DNA from: Aporrectodea caliginosa
Taxonomy: Eukaryota > Annelida > Clitellata > Crassiclitellata > Lumbricidae
Direction of reading: 5' to 3'
NCBI GenBank assembly: GCA_020284085.1
Contig: JACEVL010000481.1
Span: forward strand, 41,001 to 105,000
DNA length: 64,000 nucleotides
The translations under genes and the position numbers were made by a program. The notes beneath the pieces are model-generated. The model was not told the origin of the DNA and did not search any database. It saw nothing but the letters and a program-made list of their open reading frames with translations. How positions within the stretch are numbered: the stretch's first letter is position 1; every line of letters starts with the position of its first letter. Below, one piece after another: positions 37,442 to 49,600 of this stretch.

Positions 37442-37700
37442 GGGCATAGGCCGTAATACCAAATTGCAATTCAAGCACTTTCAGGAGAATGGAATGATCA
37501 ACACAGTCAAAAGCAGAACTGAAATCGAGTAAAAGGAGAGCATCGATGAAGCCAGAATCAAGTGCTAAGATTATGTCATTATAAACTTTAAGAACAGGTG
37601 TTTCAGTAGAATGGAGGCGGCGGAAACCAGACTGAACAAGAGGTAGGCCTAGAAGAGACCAGTAGGCCTATACGACCGGTAGATTAAAGAAAGTACCTTG
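37442..37700 (-). pseudogene. LINE RT fragment (fingers/palm), split element proximal part
   Basis: Minus strand reads VQSGFRRLHSTETPVLKVYN, then LLLLDFSSAFDCVDHSILLK, then LQFGITAYALLWIANLLTNR. These are RT blocks 1-3 (SGFR..HST...L, LDFS.AFD.VDH..L..L, GI...AL.W...L..R). It would continue into the GVPQGS block at 36,400-36,640 but for the nested LINE. There is no endonuclease domain and the 5' end is truncated. Confidence 0.8.
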
Positions 37701-38528
37701 AGCTGAACCCGAGCAGTAAGAGGGAGCCAATGAAGGTGGTCAAACATGAAAGTAAAGATGTGGGATGAGCGAGGAAGTCGGGCTACTAGTCTGGCGCAGC
37801 ATTTAGAACAGACTGAAGAGGAGAGACGAACCTTTGGGGACCAACCAAGAGAGAATTACAGTAATCGATCCGCGAGAGCAGATGAAGCCATGGACAAGAG
37901 GTATAGACAAAGGAGGAAACGAAGCGTCGAATGCTCTAAGACGCCTCAGGTGGAAGTAAGGTGTAAGATTTGCAATATGTTCAGAAGAGGTAAAGCTAGA
38001 TTTCCCTCTTCTAGCAGAGAGATTCCCGTTCTTCATTTTCCACTCCAGTGTACGAGGTCTTGGCGTAGTCCTGGACACTGTGGACAGCACACTTACCTTT
38101 TCTCAACATATAGCCTACATGTTGAAAGTATAGGCCTATGTAAGATTTTGGTTCAAGATTTATACTTGTTGCACTTGCACACACTGCTGGGGCAATTGGT
38201 CTCTTGGGCATAAGAAGTTTTAGGCTCAACAAGTTATAACAAAATATTCATTCGGTTCAGTTTATCTTAATATAATATCAGAATTAGGGTGTTATTTTAA
38301 TATTGAATGGGATAACTTTTTTCCTGTCATAAGAAATATGTCAGATGCCTGTTGCTACTCATGTTTCAAAGCTTGGACATCTCTGTATAAAAGATGTGGA
38401 TGAGCTTGGAATGCTGTCCTGTCCAGAGATAGAGTCAAATACCCTTGTAGAAGAACACAGATAGCAAAACGTCTTGCCATATGTAAATGTAAATGTAGAT
38501 GTTTGCGATTTTCTATAGCGACCGTATA
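37701..38528. other. stretch without recognised genes
   Basis: Upstream debris of the LINE plus unassigned sequence. Frames of up to 155 codons on the plus strand show no family similarity and are likely antisense translations of the LINE. Confidence 0.5.
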
Positions 38529-38764
38529 CGGCCTCGACCCTCCTCATTTTTCAATGAATTGATCGGGTGAGATCATTCACCACCGCTCGCCTGTTTGACT
38601 GGATACCACGCCATTTAAAGTCCCCCGTACAAGGACCGTGCTAGCCCGAGATTTAAATCTCTGAGATAAACCATCGGGAAGCAAACCGCGATGTGCACGC
38701 TCTCTTTCACAGAGGCTCATGAGACATGCAGTCAACGCTCTTACCAGTGTAACTAACTGGGCCA
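38529..38764 (-). repeat. tRNA-derived SINE-like copy, reverse orientation
   Basis: On the minus strand, GGCCCAGTTAGTTACACTGG TAAGAGCG resembles a tRNA A-box region, and GGTTTGCTTCCC about 50 bases on resembles a B-box. The tRNA-like part is followed by an unrelated body. It differs from families A and B and from the tRNA-Ser/Leu-like SINE. Only one copy was seen here. Confidence 0.5.
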
Positions 38765-38835
38765 TATGTTATTAGTTCATCATGAAATGAAAGGATGTGC
38801 AATTAAAACACTGCTTTCACAGGATGATCAATCCT

Positions 38836-40504
38836 TTAATTTAACTATTGCCGCATTTATTACTAATACGTGACTAAACGTCAACGTCATGGTCACTACT
38901 GAAACAATCCAACTATTCAGCCACATTCGAACTAAAATACAAAGTCTTAGACTTTACAAAGCACAAGCAATTCTATATTTTTAAGCTTCAAATTGGTACA
39001 GCCATGAAAACTGCAACTCTTGCCAATTAATAAATATGTTTTTCACATGTTAATTCATTTTATTAGGTTAACTGAAGCATAACTAAACAAATGATATAAA
39101 ATAAACATAAAAAAATTGCCAAATACAAACACAAACATTAAGTAAAGCGGCAGAAACACATAATTTTAAGTTACAGATGCCAGCAATTATCGTAGACATG
39201 CTTTGCCAAACCAGTTAATAGTTAGCAAAGCATTCTGGCTGCACTAGGTAGCATCACCAGTTCAAGGAACTGCATTGCAAAGTATGACAGCTATTACTGG
39301 CAGCGTAAGGGTTTCTCTCAAAGAGAGAACTACTAACTGGAAAACTATCTCTACAAACAACTAAGAACATCTCTCTGCTAGAAATTCCATCAAAACACTA
39401 CTGCTTCAGAATAGCTACGAGATTCTTAAAGAAAGATCGCCATGTTCAGAAGAACTATTAAAAATACAGCACTAGCAGCAACATGTCATTTTCAACTGTC
39501 AGCTCTTTACACTTCTGTCGCATGCATCATACATTTAAATTGCATTCATTGCTATATTAAACTGTAAAAGAAGTAGCTTCCTGCAGGATTGTCTGTCATA
39601 ATTACTATTACCATCGTAACGTTGTTACCTTGTTACAGACACATCAGCAGCAGCCCTATACAGCTGAAAATGTCCAGGGTTAATCAGAGATTAAACGAAT
39701 CTATTCTAAGGACTCACAATTGGTAACCGAGGAGTGCAATACTGATACTGTTTGAACAACAGATGTTTACAATTGACTTAAAACAAAAAATTCTGAAAAT
39801 TTCAAATTTACTTCTGTCATGCTGTATATGAATTCAGAATAGTCATCACAACAATTTGATTTCTTCTCAACTTGGTAATTAGGCACAGGACAATTCAGGT
39901 TATTGCTAATCACATTCAAAATGGCCACTAAAAATCTGGTGCAAACATTCATCAAGAGTGATATGCTTGATAGACACAGTAAATGAGAAATCCATCTATG
40001 TATTTAGAAAGTCCATAGAACTAAGGTTCAATTGAAGACTACAAGGTTAATTTCAAACCATTTTAACAAAGAAACAAATACATAGCAAATATTTTGAAAC
40101 CAATTTCTGTTTGTCTTCCTACTTGCATGATATCTATTGCAAAATATGAAGTGAGCAAAAGAAATAATGCAAGTCTCTTCTATGCACTCTTAACTCATAT
40201 GTACGCAATGATATTTAACTCGTGTTCGAAAATTGTGAAACGAAAATTGCTTAATTGCTAAAGGCAACGAACTGATCAGTAACTGCAAGTAAACTAGAAC
40301 ACCTGAAACACCTGGATTTCTATTTCTCCTGCAGCCAATTTAGGACGCATTAAGTAAACTCAGAGCAGGAAACTATGGAAGGCTATTCAAAATAGAAACA
40401 TTTAATTCACAGAAGGCCACCATGTGAAATGCATTCTCACTAAACCTTACAAGCACACCAAGAAGGGTATTTATAAGGCAGGCAGTGTGAAGGCATTCAC
40501 TGAA
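38836..40504 (-). other. putative 3' UTR of filamin
   Basis: AT-rich, transposon-poor sequence immediately 3' of the filamin stop codon. Minus-strand AATAAA signals lie at 38,856-38,861 and 39,059-39,064. The first would give a UTR of about 1.65 kb. The extent is inferred from the signals only. Confidence 0.5.
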
Positions 40505-40692
40505 TCACTGCACAACAATCTGAAACGGACTGCCAGGGATGTGCTGGTCACCCCACTTGATGACGAGGACGTAATTGCCGCGTTCGTGAACGACGTAACT
40601 GACGTTGTACTGATTACGACCAACGTGTTTGATTCGAACCTCTTCGCATGGCAAGTTCGGGCCAAGAACACCAACCATCAGCATGTTGTACC
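40505..40692 (-). CDS. filamin terminal exon: repeat 24, stop codon
   Basis: The acceptor TCTTACAG is followed by two bases completing Gly. The exon reads [20 protein letters not shown] through [17 protein letters not shown] to TGA at 40,507-40,505. It covers strands C-G of the C-terminal dimerisation repeat. CEE...KHVG and KWGD.HIPGSP are nearly invariant in animal filamin repeat 24. Confidence 0.95.
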
Positions 40693-43600
40693 CTGTAAGA
40701 CAAACATCAGGAATGCTAACTATATAAAAGCAAATATACAAGTTATTAACATAAGTTTTCAGGCAGAATGCACTGAGCACATAACTGCAATGCTACAAAA
40801 TAATTTAGTAAAATTATTACCATTTTATTATTACATATAGCAATAATGAAGCCTGTGAAATACATTGTCAAATCATTGTCAGATTTACATGTTAATTAAA
40901 TTTTGTAACTTCAGCAGCTATATCAGTAGACCATATTTGTCATTTCAACTTCAGTCAGCCCATAAATGATCCAAGCGAGCAGGCTTTTAGTGTCTGGACA
41001 GGACCACATCTGTACTATCTGGCCAGAGGATATCACTGAGGAGGATGGAAGAGACCAGCTGGGCACCTTTACCATAAATGTGTGGAGCAACATGCCCTGC
41101 ACTCATTGAATTGCAGCCAATACACACCCTGAAGACTAGCCCAGAATACAGACGACTGGCACCATGATGAGAAAATAACAATGCTACCAAGAGGGGAAGG
41201 GAAGACAGCTGATGATGATAATTAACCAAATGGATAATCTGAGACCACTGCTGCTAAATGAATGTAACAGCTCTAATTTTCCAATGACTGAAACCTACTT
41301 CCTTAAAAACATTATCATACTAAGAACTCACTATTTTACTTTCAACTCATGCATGAAGCACAGCATTGACTAAAGCACCAAACAGAAGCAACAACAAATC
41401 AGCATAGTAAGCGTGTGAACCACAGGAAACATGTAACATTGTTTTGCAATGGAGGTTTGCCTCCGTTAACTTGTTCTTTATCAGTACCTCAACCAAATAC
41501 CAACAGTACTACAATATTGGATTCCTTCTCCTCACTGAGGAGCATCCTTTGAACAGGTGTCATACAAGTCTACGACTACAGTTACAATTGGCTACGGAAG
41601 CATTGTCTTACCTGCACGAGATGTGTCCACTGTGAAAGTGGTTTCCTTGTTGGCGATCGCTCTTTGCAGACCTGGTCCGATGGCCGTCACTTGACTGGCA
41701 TCTGATTCATGCAGTTGTTGCTGCTGCACGGCGGCAAATTTCTGAGTTGTGCTTGTCTTCGTTATTGTTTCCACGACAACCTGAGACTGCTCTGGCCAAG
41801 CAGTCGGTCGACCAGGACCTTTAAAATGCACAAATTGACTCAATTCATCTAATCATCTGTCTCACTAGTTTTGCATAGGGAAATCTTTCAAAATGTTAAA
41901 ATGTTTAACAATTGAAAATGGTATTTATGGCAATCACCCAGATGACTAAATTAGAAAAGAGACCAAAATCTTAAATCATTTTTAATTGTTCTCCTGATTA
42001 ACACAAGTTCAAAACTTTAGAATCTAACAACTCAGGGCATGATGCTAATGCTGGTACGTTGCCAACCAGTGAGAGGATCCACAACATTACGAATTTTATA
42101 TGTCATAAGCAGATCTGTTCATTATTGAACATAGAGCACAGCAGAACTACACAGCAGTAGGTAAATGACATATACGAGACAATAATGTAATCTACAGAAA
42201 AGTTGTACCTTCAATTCGTGCTCTGAAAGGACTGCCTGGTATATGCGTGTTGCCCGCATATTTGATCGTGATGAGGTAATCTCCTGGTGCCATTGGAGTA
42301 TATGTGAACTCATAGCCTTCTTCTACTTCATGACAGCTCAGCTGTACCTTGGATGGACCGTCGATTGTCACAGCCAAAGCTCCAGACCCAGCATTCACAG
42401 TGTTCACGATGAACTTACACAGCTGACCTGTTTCAACAACAGACAGTACCAAACTATACTAACAATGACCTCAAAAGGTCAACAATTTATAGCAACAGCT
42501 AGCGACAGGCAACAAAACATGACAGTAAAAATAATAAAATTACTCACGTCGATTCCAACACAAAGACCAGTAGAATTGAAGAGACCATTGTGCTATACGA
42601 TTAATTACTGATTGGTAATTAACCATTTCCATGATGCAATTCATTTTTGAGTCAAGCAACATTCACATTGGCTGTCATCCATGAAAAAGTTAAGTGTTTA
42701 GCTTCTGCCAGAGCACCACCATAAGTAGAAGGGTTCAATTCTAAACAACCATTGCTAATTTACAGCTTTACCACAGCCTTACCACCGATTACCTCTAGCT
42801 TCCACTAGAAACCTCAGAGGCCCACTTGGACTAAGCATCTGAACACTGTCCTTAAACAAACCATTATTTGGCCACAGGATAACACCTATGAACTATGCTA
42901 AATTGCTAATCATTGCCAAAGTATGCATGGAGTTATAATGTAACAAAATAACTTATCTGACATCCATGATGACACCTATTTGAGGCAGACTCTCACAAAC
43001 AAAAATAGCGGAATAAGAGCTTCCTTAATAGATGCAGACGTACCTGTCATGCCACGTGACAGTCCATCACCATATGCTCTGACTAGACCGGCATCTGCAT
43101 CCTGTCTTCCAACCAGGACACGGAATGGACTTCCCGGGATGTGGTTGCCATTCAGACGCACATGAATGAAATGCACACCATTCTCTCGTGGCACAAACCG
43201 CACAGCATACCGATCTATAACACACACACAGTGAAACATACACTGGAAATTACTACAAGACAAAACACGCACTTATCAACAGAACAAGAAATAATTTACT
43301 GAACAGATCAAGCCTAAAAGGAAAAAGTACAAATAAATAAATCCTCTTTCAGAATTTTCTTTTACCAAAAAATACCTTGGCTGACCTTATAATGCAAAGG
43401 AAAATACCAAGATATAGAGTAAGTTTTGTTTCTCTTTGAAATGCTTTCTGACCTCTGTCAACTTCCTGTATGATTGCCTGGTCTTCAGCACCAGATGGCG
43501 CTACAACCATTGCATCCAGTTTGCCTTGTGCTCCGTTGAAGTCCACAGTAAATGCAGCCGGCTTGTTCACCTGTTTCAAAAGTACAAACTCATTGAAAAT

Positions 43601-46600
43601 TAAAAATTCCTCTTAAGTTTACAGAACAACTAAATTTTTATGCTAGTAATATCATTGTGATCTGTAAAACTTAACACCTGGTGGCCATTTGGATGGGAAT
43701 CAGACCGTGAGGAAGAAGAATTGGAAAGTTTACAGTAGAGTACATTGCTTTTTTTAGACTATAATGTATTTGAAGCACAGGCATATCGACCTTTATCGTT
43801 CAATTTTAAACACACAGGTCAATGGTCTCTCATTAATGGAGTGGTGACATTTATCACAGCCATGGACTGAGCCTACGTTTCATACTAAACGATATTTTGT
43901 ATATGCTCTCGTCTTAAGTGTTTTGCACCATAGCTCGTGGTCAACATGTCAAATGCAGCCTTTAGATTAAGAATTTTTGAAGCCAAGTAACATATGTGGC
44001 AGAACAAACACAATCAGACTGAGAAATCTACAAGTTTTACAGAAATCCAATAAGCGATAATGCCTTGATAAACAGACTGCCAGAGAGTAAGCAGTAGGGT
44101 CAGACAGATGGTAAGACTCAAAGACCTCAAAGAAAAGAGCATGTCAGATGACAGGAGCTAAACCTCCGATCTCATCACCTGTAGTCCATGTTCCTGTAGA
44201 TCATGTACGTTGATCTTTCTGCTGTCACCAGTGGATGGTGCCATGTAGACTTTAAATGGTGAGTCAGGTATATGCTGATCATTGAACTTCACCGACACCA
44301 AATACTCGCCTATGTTGAAGCATTTGCATAGACACATTCAGTGTGTATTTATGTATCAATACATAATATTAATACAGCACATTATAAGAACCTTACAAAA
44401 GTACAGCAAGTCCGACTATCTACCTAATGAAATGTACTTAATATATCACTCACAGTCTCACATGCTCTCATATTAAACTTCAGGCTATAAAGTCTGCATG
44501 AAAAATCTATTTAATTTAACCACACACGATAATTTGCCTAAATTTTTCATAGGAAGATGTACATAGGAAATATTTGCAACTTTCAAATATTTGTGATACA
44601 AACACGTTTTTTGCTATTTATTCAGTAATCAGTATTTCGAGTCTAATCCAGTGAAACTAATTTTTCTGACTTTGGCTGGGTTTTCTCAGGTATGGTCACA
44701 TAATTCAATTGCTATATTCTACGCTGTATGCCATGAATGCAACCATTCTATCACTACAAGTAATGGCTAATTAATACTATGTAGTAATAGTATAATATAC
44801 TTTGACAAAAGATAAATCACCATAAAATCCAAACTTTACGTAAAGCAAAACTTGCAATTTAAAATTTGCAACTTTGAACTAACCAGCACAAAAACAAGAT
44901 GTGCCAAATAATTGTGATAAAAATTCGGATAATCATGAATGATGTAATTTGAATATTGGTATATCTGGGATAAGCATTTAAGTAGTAGAATCCCTGTACA
45001 AGCCAACTTTTAACACATAAAATAGCATTCAAATAGGTTTGGGTTTATTTAAAATTTAGGACGATGAGAATGAGATGTGTGAATTGAATTGATTTGATTA
45101 CTGACTAACCGGGTTCAGTGCATGTGTAGGCAACTTCGCAGGAGCCATCTTTCCTGTCCTGGAAGTCAATTTCGGCCTTTGATGGGCCCTCGACTGCAAT
45201 GGACAATCCTCCAGCTCCAGCCTCCCTTGTGTAGATGTTGAAGTGACCTAGCACAACCAACACCATACAAGTCTGACTCACAACAGATGATACAGACTGC
45301 AGAAGAAACTGGTCATGTTATCACTCTTGCAACGATAGACTAGGCCGAGGAGTGACATGTCCATTGAAGAAACTGACTGATCCAATAACTGCCTAAAAGT
45401 CTACTTCCTATACATAGGCGTCATTGTGGTAATTATATGTATGATATATATGGTCTCATGCACCATCACAAAACAACTACCAGCCATATCAACTAAAATA
45501 AAACAAAACTGAAACTAGGCTCACATTTTTGCAACCGGACAAGTAAATAATGACTAGCTATATGCTAAAGATGGTTTTGATCAAAGCAATTCATGCGCTT
45601 CAGTTCAACTTTGAGGAGTCACTTTTCACCAAATCCACTGTGTCCATTCTTTGTTCTCATTCAACTTATGAATAATTTCAAGCAGTAAATATTGAAATCA
45701 TTGTGATTTTGCATGAAATAGTTGGATTTCTAAATCCTTGTTCACTTACATGGTTTGTTCACTTCACCCCTCTCAAGTCCTGGTCCAACAGCACGAACTT
45801 TGTGAGCTCCTCCGTCTGTGATTGGACCAACTGTGAACTGGAAAGGACTTCCTGAAAATCACAATCATCCACAGCTACAACAGTCTCTGCAAAACTGTGA
45901 ACAAATGATGACACAACACTAAAGATGAAAGGAATTCAAAATTATTTATTACTCAAATTATTATTATTAAAAATGATTGATAAATCATTTGACTCAAAAA
46001 TTCAAAGTAAAACAAACAAGCAATATTGTGGGCAGTTTCATTTAGAAATTTATGTGGCAACTGAACCATTAACCTTCTCGAATGTCATCGACTAAAATGT
46101 TACGACAATGGTGTAATACAATTCATCCAGTTAGTTTAGTTCAGGTTTGGAATTTGTCTCAATGTCGCTCACCTGGGATGTGCATTCCTCGGTGCTTGAC
46201 ACTGACCGTGTGGATTCCCATTTCCTTTGGCACAAACTTAATGCTGTAGTGACTGTTGCCAAGATCCTGGATGCTACACGCCTGTGTTACACCAGATGGA
46301 CTCGTAACAGATGCCTCCATATCATAGCGATTGGTTCCTGTAACAGTCACATTGTCACTTGATTATTTAATAAAGTGTACAAAGGCAACGGAAATTAATA
46401 GTATATGAAAATCATACACATAGGGATAAATACATGTATCTACAAACACACATGTGCAATGCATACAGCGGTACAAATGCATAAGCACATATCTACATAC
46501 ATGTCGCGTGACAGAGTCTCCCCTAAAAGCATCATACTTAGCAGTTAATTGGCTGCAAGACAAACCATACACCGAAGTAATCTGCTCGGCGAAAAAAAGA

Positions 46601-49600
46601 AATGCATCACACAGATGATGTGCATTTACCGGGAGAAGACTCTATTTCGAAACAGATTCTCTCCCCCCCACCGGCGGATCTGTTTCAGAATAAATTCGCC
46701 CCCCGGAGACTATATTCTGAAACAAGGTCTCCGGTGGGGAGAGTATATTTCATCCCCCGTCGAAATAAAGTAGTCTCCCCGGGGAGACTTTATTTCAATT
46801 TTTATTTTCAAACAATTTATTGTTACCAGTTTTAATCAACAATTATGCGGTTATTGCCATATTTGCCATTTTTAAGGAACTAATAATCCATATTAATTAA
46901 TTTTAGCAAATAATAAGCACAGTGGTCCGTGGAATATGTAAAACAATCTTAACAAAGTATCAGCAAAATAGAAATTTAAATCGAGTTCTCCCATCTTTGA
47001 CGCCAATGTGAAGCAAGTCCCCACTACTGACACAGAATGAAAAAGATGTCTCTCGTAGACGACGTTTTTCGTATTTGGAATATTCTGCTGGATATTCTTT
47101 TTGGTAATGTAATTAAACAAAGCTCCACATTCAACCTTATCCATGAATTACGTTTGAAATGTTTCATAACGTAGTACTTGTTAATGCAACTTTTTGTCAA
47201 TAAAATTATAATACTAACTAATATTGAATCCGTTGAGACCATCTAAGTCTAAGCAGAAACGAACTTGAGCTGCGAATAATTTGTGGCGGTCTGCCCTTTA
47301 TAGTCAACCAATCAACTTTGTTCTAGCTTTTGTTACCTCCGCGAGCAAATAACATTCTGCATAGGCCTAAGCCGAATAATTCCATGGTTCAACAAATGCT
47401 TCAGTAGTCTTTATCTCAAGCCTGTACTGGCTTTATAGACTACAATGCTCTATTTTCTTTAATTGATATTGGCCTATCGATATTAAGTAGGTTTGGTTTA
47501 GCTGCGGTTATTACATGGGTAGGCCTATTGCCTATAATTGTGTGAATGCCTAATCTTCATCAATGAATGCCCGAAAAGCAAGGGCAAGCTCATATCAGGA
47601 AGCCAGTACGCTATAGTTATTCCCATGCATTGTTTCCGACTCCTTTTAAAACTAATTAGCTGAACTGATATGCTACATCTGACGCTAATAATTGTTGAAC
47701 GACCACTATCGAAAACAAATTTCAGTGGTAGATCTAACCCGCAAAGAATCAGAGTGAAGCTAGTTATCGCTACCTGGCATAAGGTACACATCAATCAGTG
47801 AATGCAATTATAGGGATTACTGATCACTGAATCGTTTCAGAAACCAGTGGTAACTAGCACCAGTAAAATGTCTACTTTCTGTCAGAGCCATTTTCTTAAT
47901 TAATTATATAACAATGTGTGTAATCTCTCCACTGCGTTTTAAAGACATAAGCGTGCCCGACATCATAGTGGTGTTATACAATGCTACATTTACTTCTATA
48001 AAACATTTATTTAATAAATTTCTTATTTCACTTCATTTGTTTATGTCCAATTTGTATCGTAGAGGGGGAGATTCTATTTCAATGGGGGGAGACTTTGTTT
48101 CGATACAGAGTCTCCGGGGGGAGACATTATATCGGCCAGAGGGAGACTCTGTTTCGGGGGGAGACTTTATATCGTGACACCGGCAGTGCCTGTGATGCAC
48201 AACATCACCGCCTCATCGGTGGTATATGATGCAGCATCTGAAAATCCCTTACACTGTCAGGTCTGTGTAGAACAGGGATGTCAAAGAGCCAGCACGCGGG
48301 CCATTTCTGGCCCGCTGACGATGTTTGTGACTGATAATAAAGATCAAAGTAACGAATTAGAAGACTAATTTGACTGCCTGTATGCTAGAAATGCACCATT
48401 TAAGATTTGGTTTTGCAAAATATTTCTGGGGACGGGCTCACCAAGCCCCTCCAAGATCCATTCTGCTGAAGCGCTTTCGACACCCTGGCCCGCCACTTGC
48501 TAGAAAATATTGCCATTGGCCCAACATTACAAAAGGTTTGACACCTCTGGTGTAGAACAGGGATTTCTTGCCTCCCAGACAACAGGTGAAAGAGCCACCT
48601 GTGATTGATGGTCAGGGTTAAGTAGAAGATATGCGTAGGTTCATAGTTATAGGTGCTAGACTATATACATCAGGAAGCCCATCTCTCCTCATGCAGTCAT
48701 GTATGCCAGATGTTATGCGAAGAAATTAGCGTCCAAAACATTTTAAATGCATGGCAGAAAAGAAGAATAATTTCAACATATGAACTTGGAAAGAGCAAAC
48801 ATCTAACCATGTCAGAATTAATCAAGCAAGTGCTGCACAAGAAGAATAATTTGCCATAAATGACATAAAAGGCGAGACAACAACCGATGCTGTTTTTGTT
48901 TTTTGTTTTTGGGGTGGGGAGATGGTTGAATGGTAACACGCTGGCACGAAGATCAGAAGGACACAGATTCGATACCCTCTAGTCACATAGGCTAACTCAG
49001 TGTTCCACTCCCTAGGGCGACTATAAAATGAGCAGTAGGACAGACTGGCGCCTTGAGATCCTAAGTGGCCGAGTGGGTTGCTAGCCCGCTCTCCACGCCG
49101 GCGGCCCGGGTTCGATTCCAGGTCGGTCGGTTTTATCAGAGATTAATTCTCGGATCTTTACTGCGGGTGGCTCGGTCGCAATATAAACGTGGAGTACGAG
49201 GTTGCACTCTGCCTCCGACACTAATCATCTTCGATATGAAAAAGTGTCGTTAAGCTCAAGTACAACGACTGGTGCCTTTTATTGTTAGCTACTGTCATTA
49301 AGTAAATCTTTAACTTGCACAAGTTTGGTGCATCATGAAGACATGTAACTGCTGATGAATATCCTAATTTCAGGTCAGAGAATATTCCTTATAACTAAAT
49401 ACAATATAATCAAAATACAAGATAATCAAAATAAGACATTACTAACCAATATACAGTTAGTAATTTTCATGAACCAAATACCAAATAAAACTGAACAGAT
49501 GAACTCTATATATTTACTCTCCCTTGTGTTTTTACTGAGTGTTTGCCTCTAGTTCTCACCTGGGACATGTTCATCGGCAAATTTCACGTTAAGAACATAG

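Noticed and set aside
37746..38213. 155-codon plus-strand frame
   Set aside because: No recognisable domain. It lies just upstream of the LINE debris and may be its antisense.
47525..47794. Minus-strand frame as the missing filamin exon
   Set aside because: Its translation has no filamin signature (no SPF, DNGDGT or GPSKAEI) and lies inside the 1.66-kb insertion.
49056..49130. Functional tRNA-Ser or tRNA-Leu gene
   Set aside because: A- and B-boxes are present, but the acceptor and anticodon stems do not pair convincingly and the same head with its body recurs at 53,241. It is a SINE.
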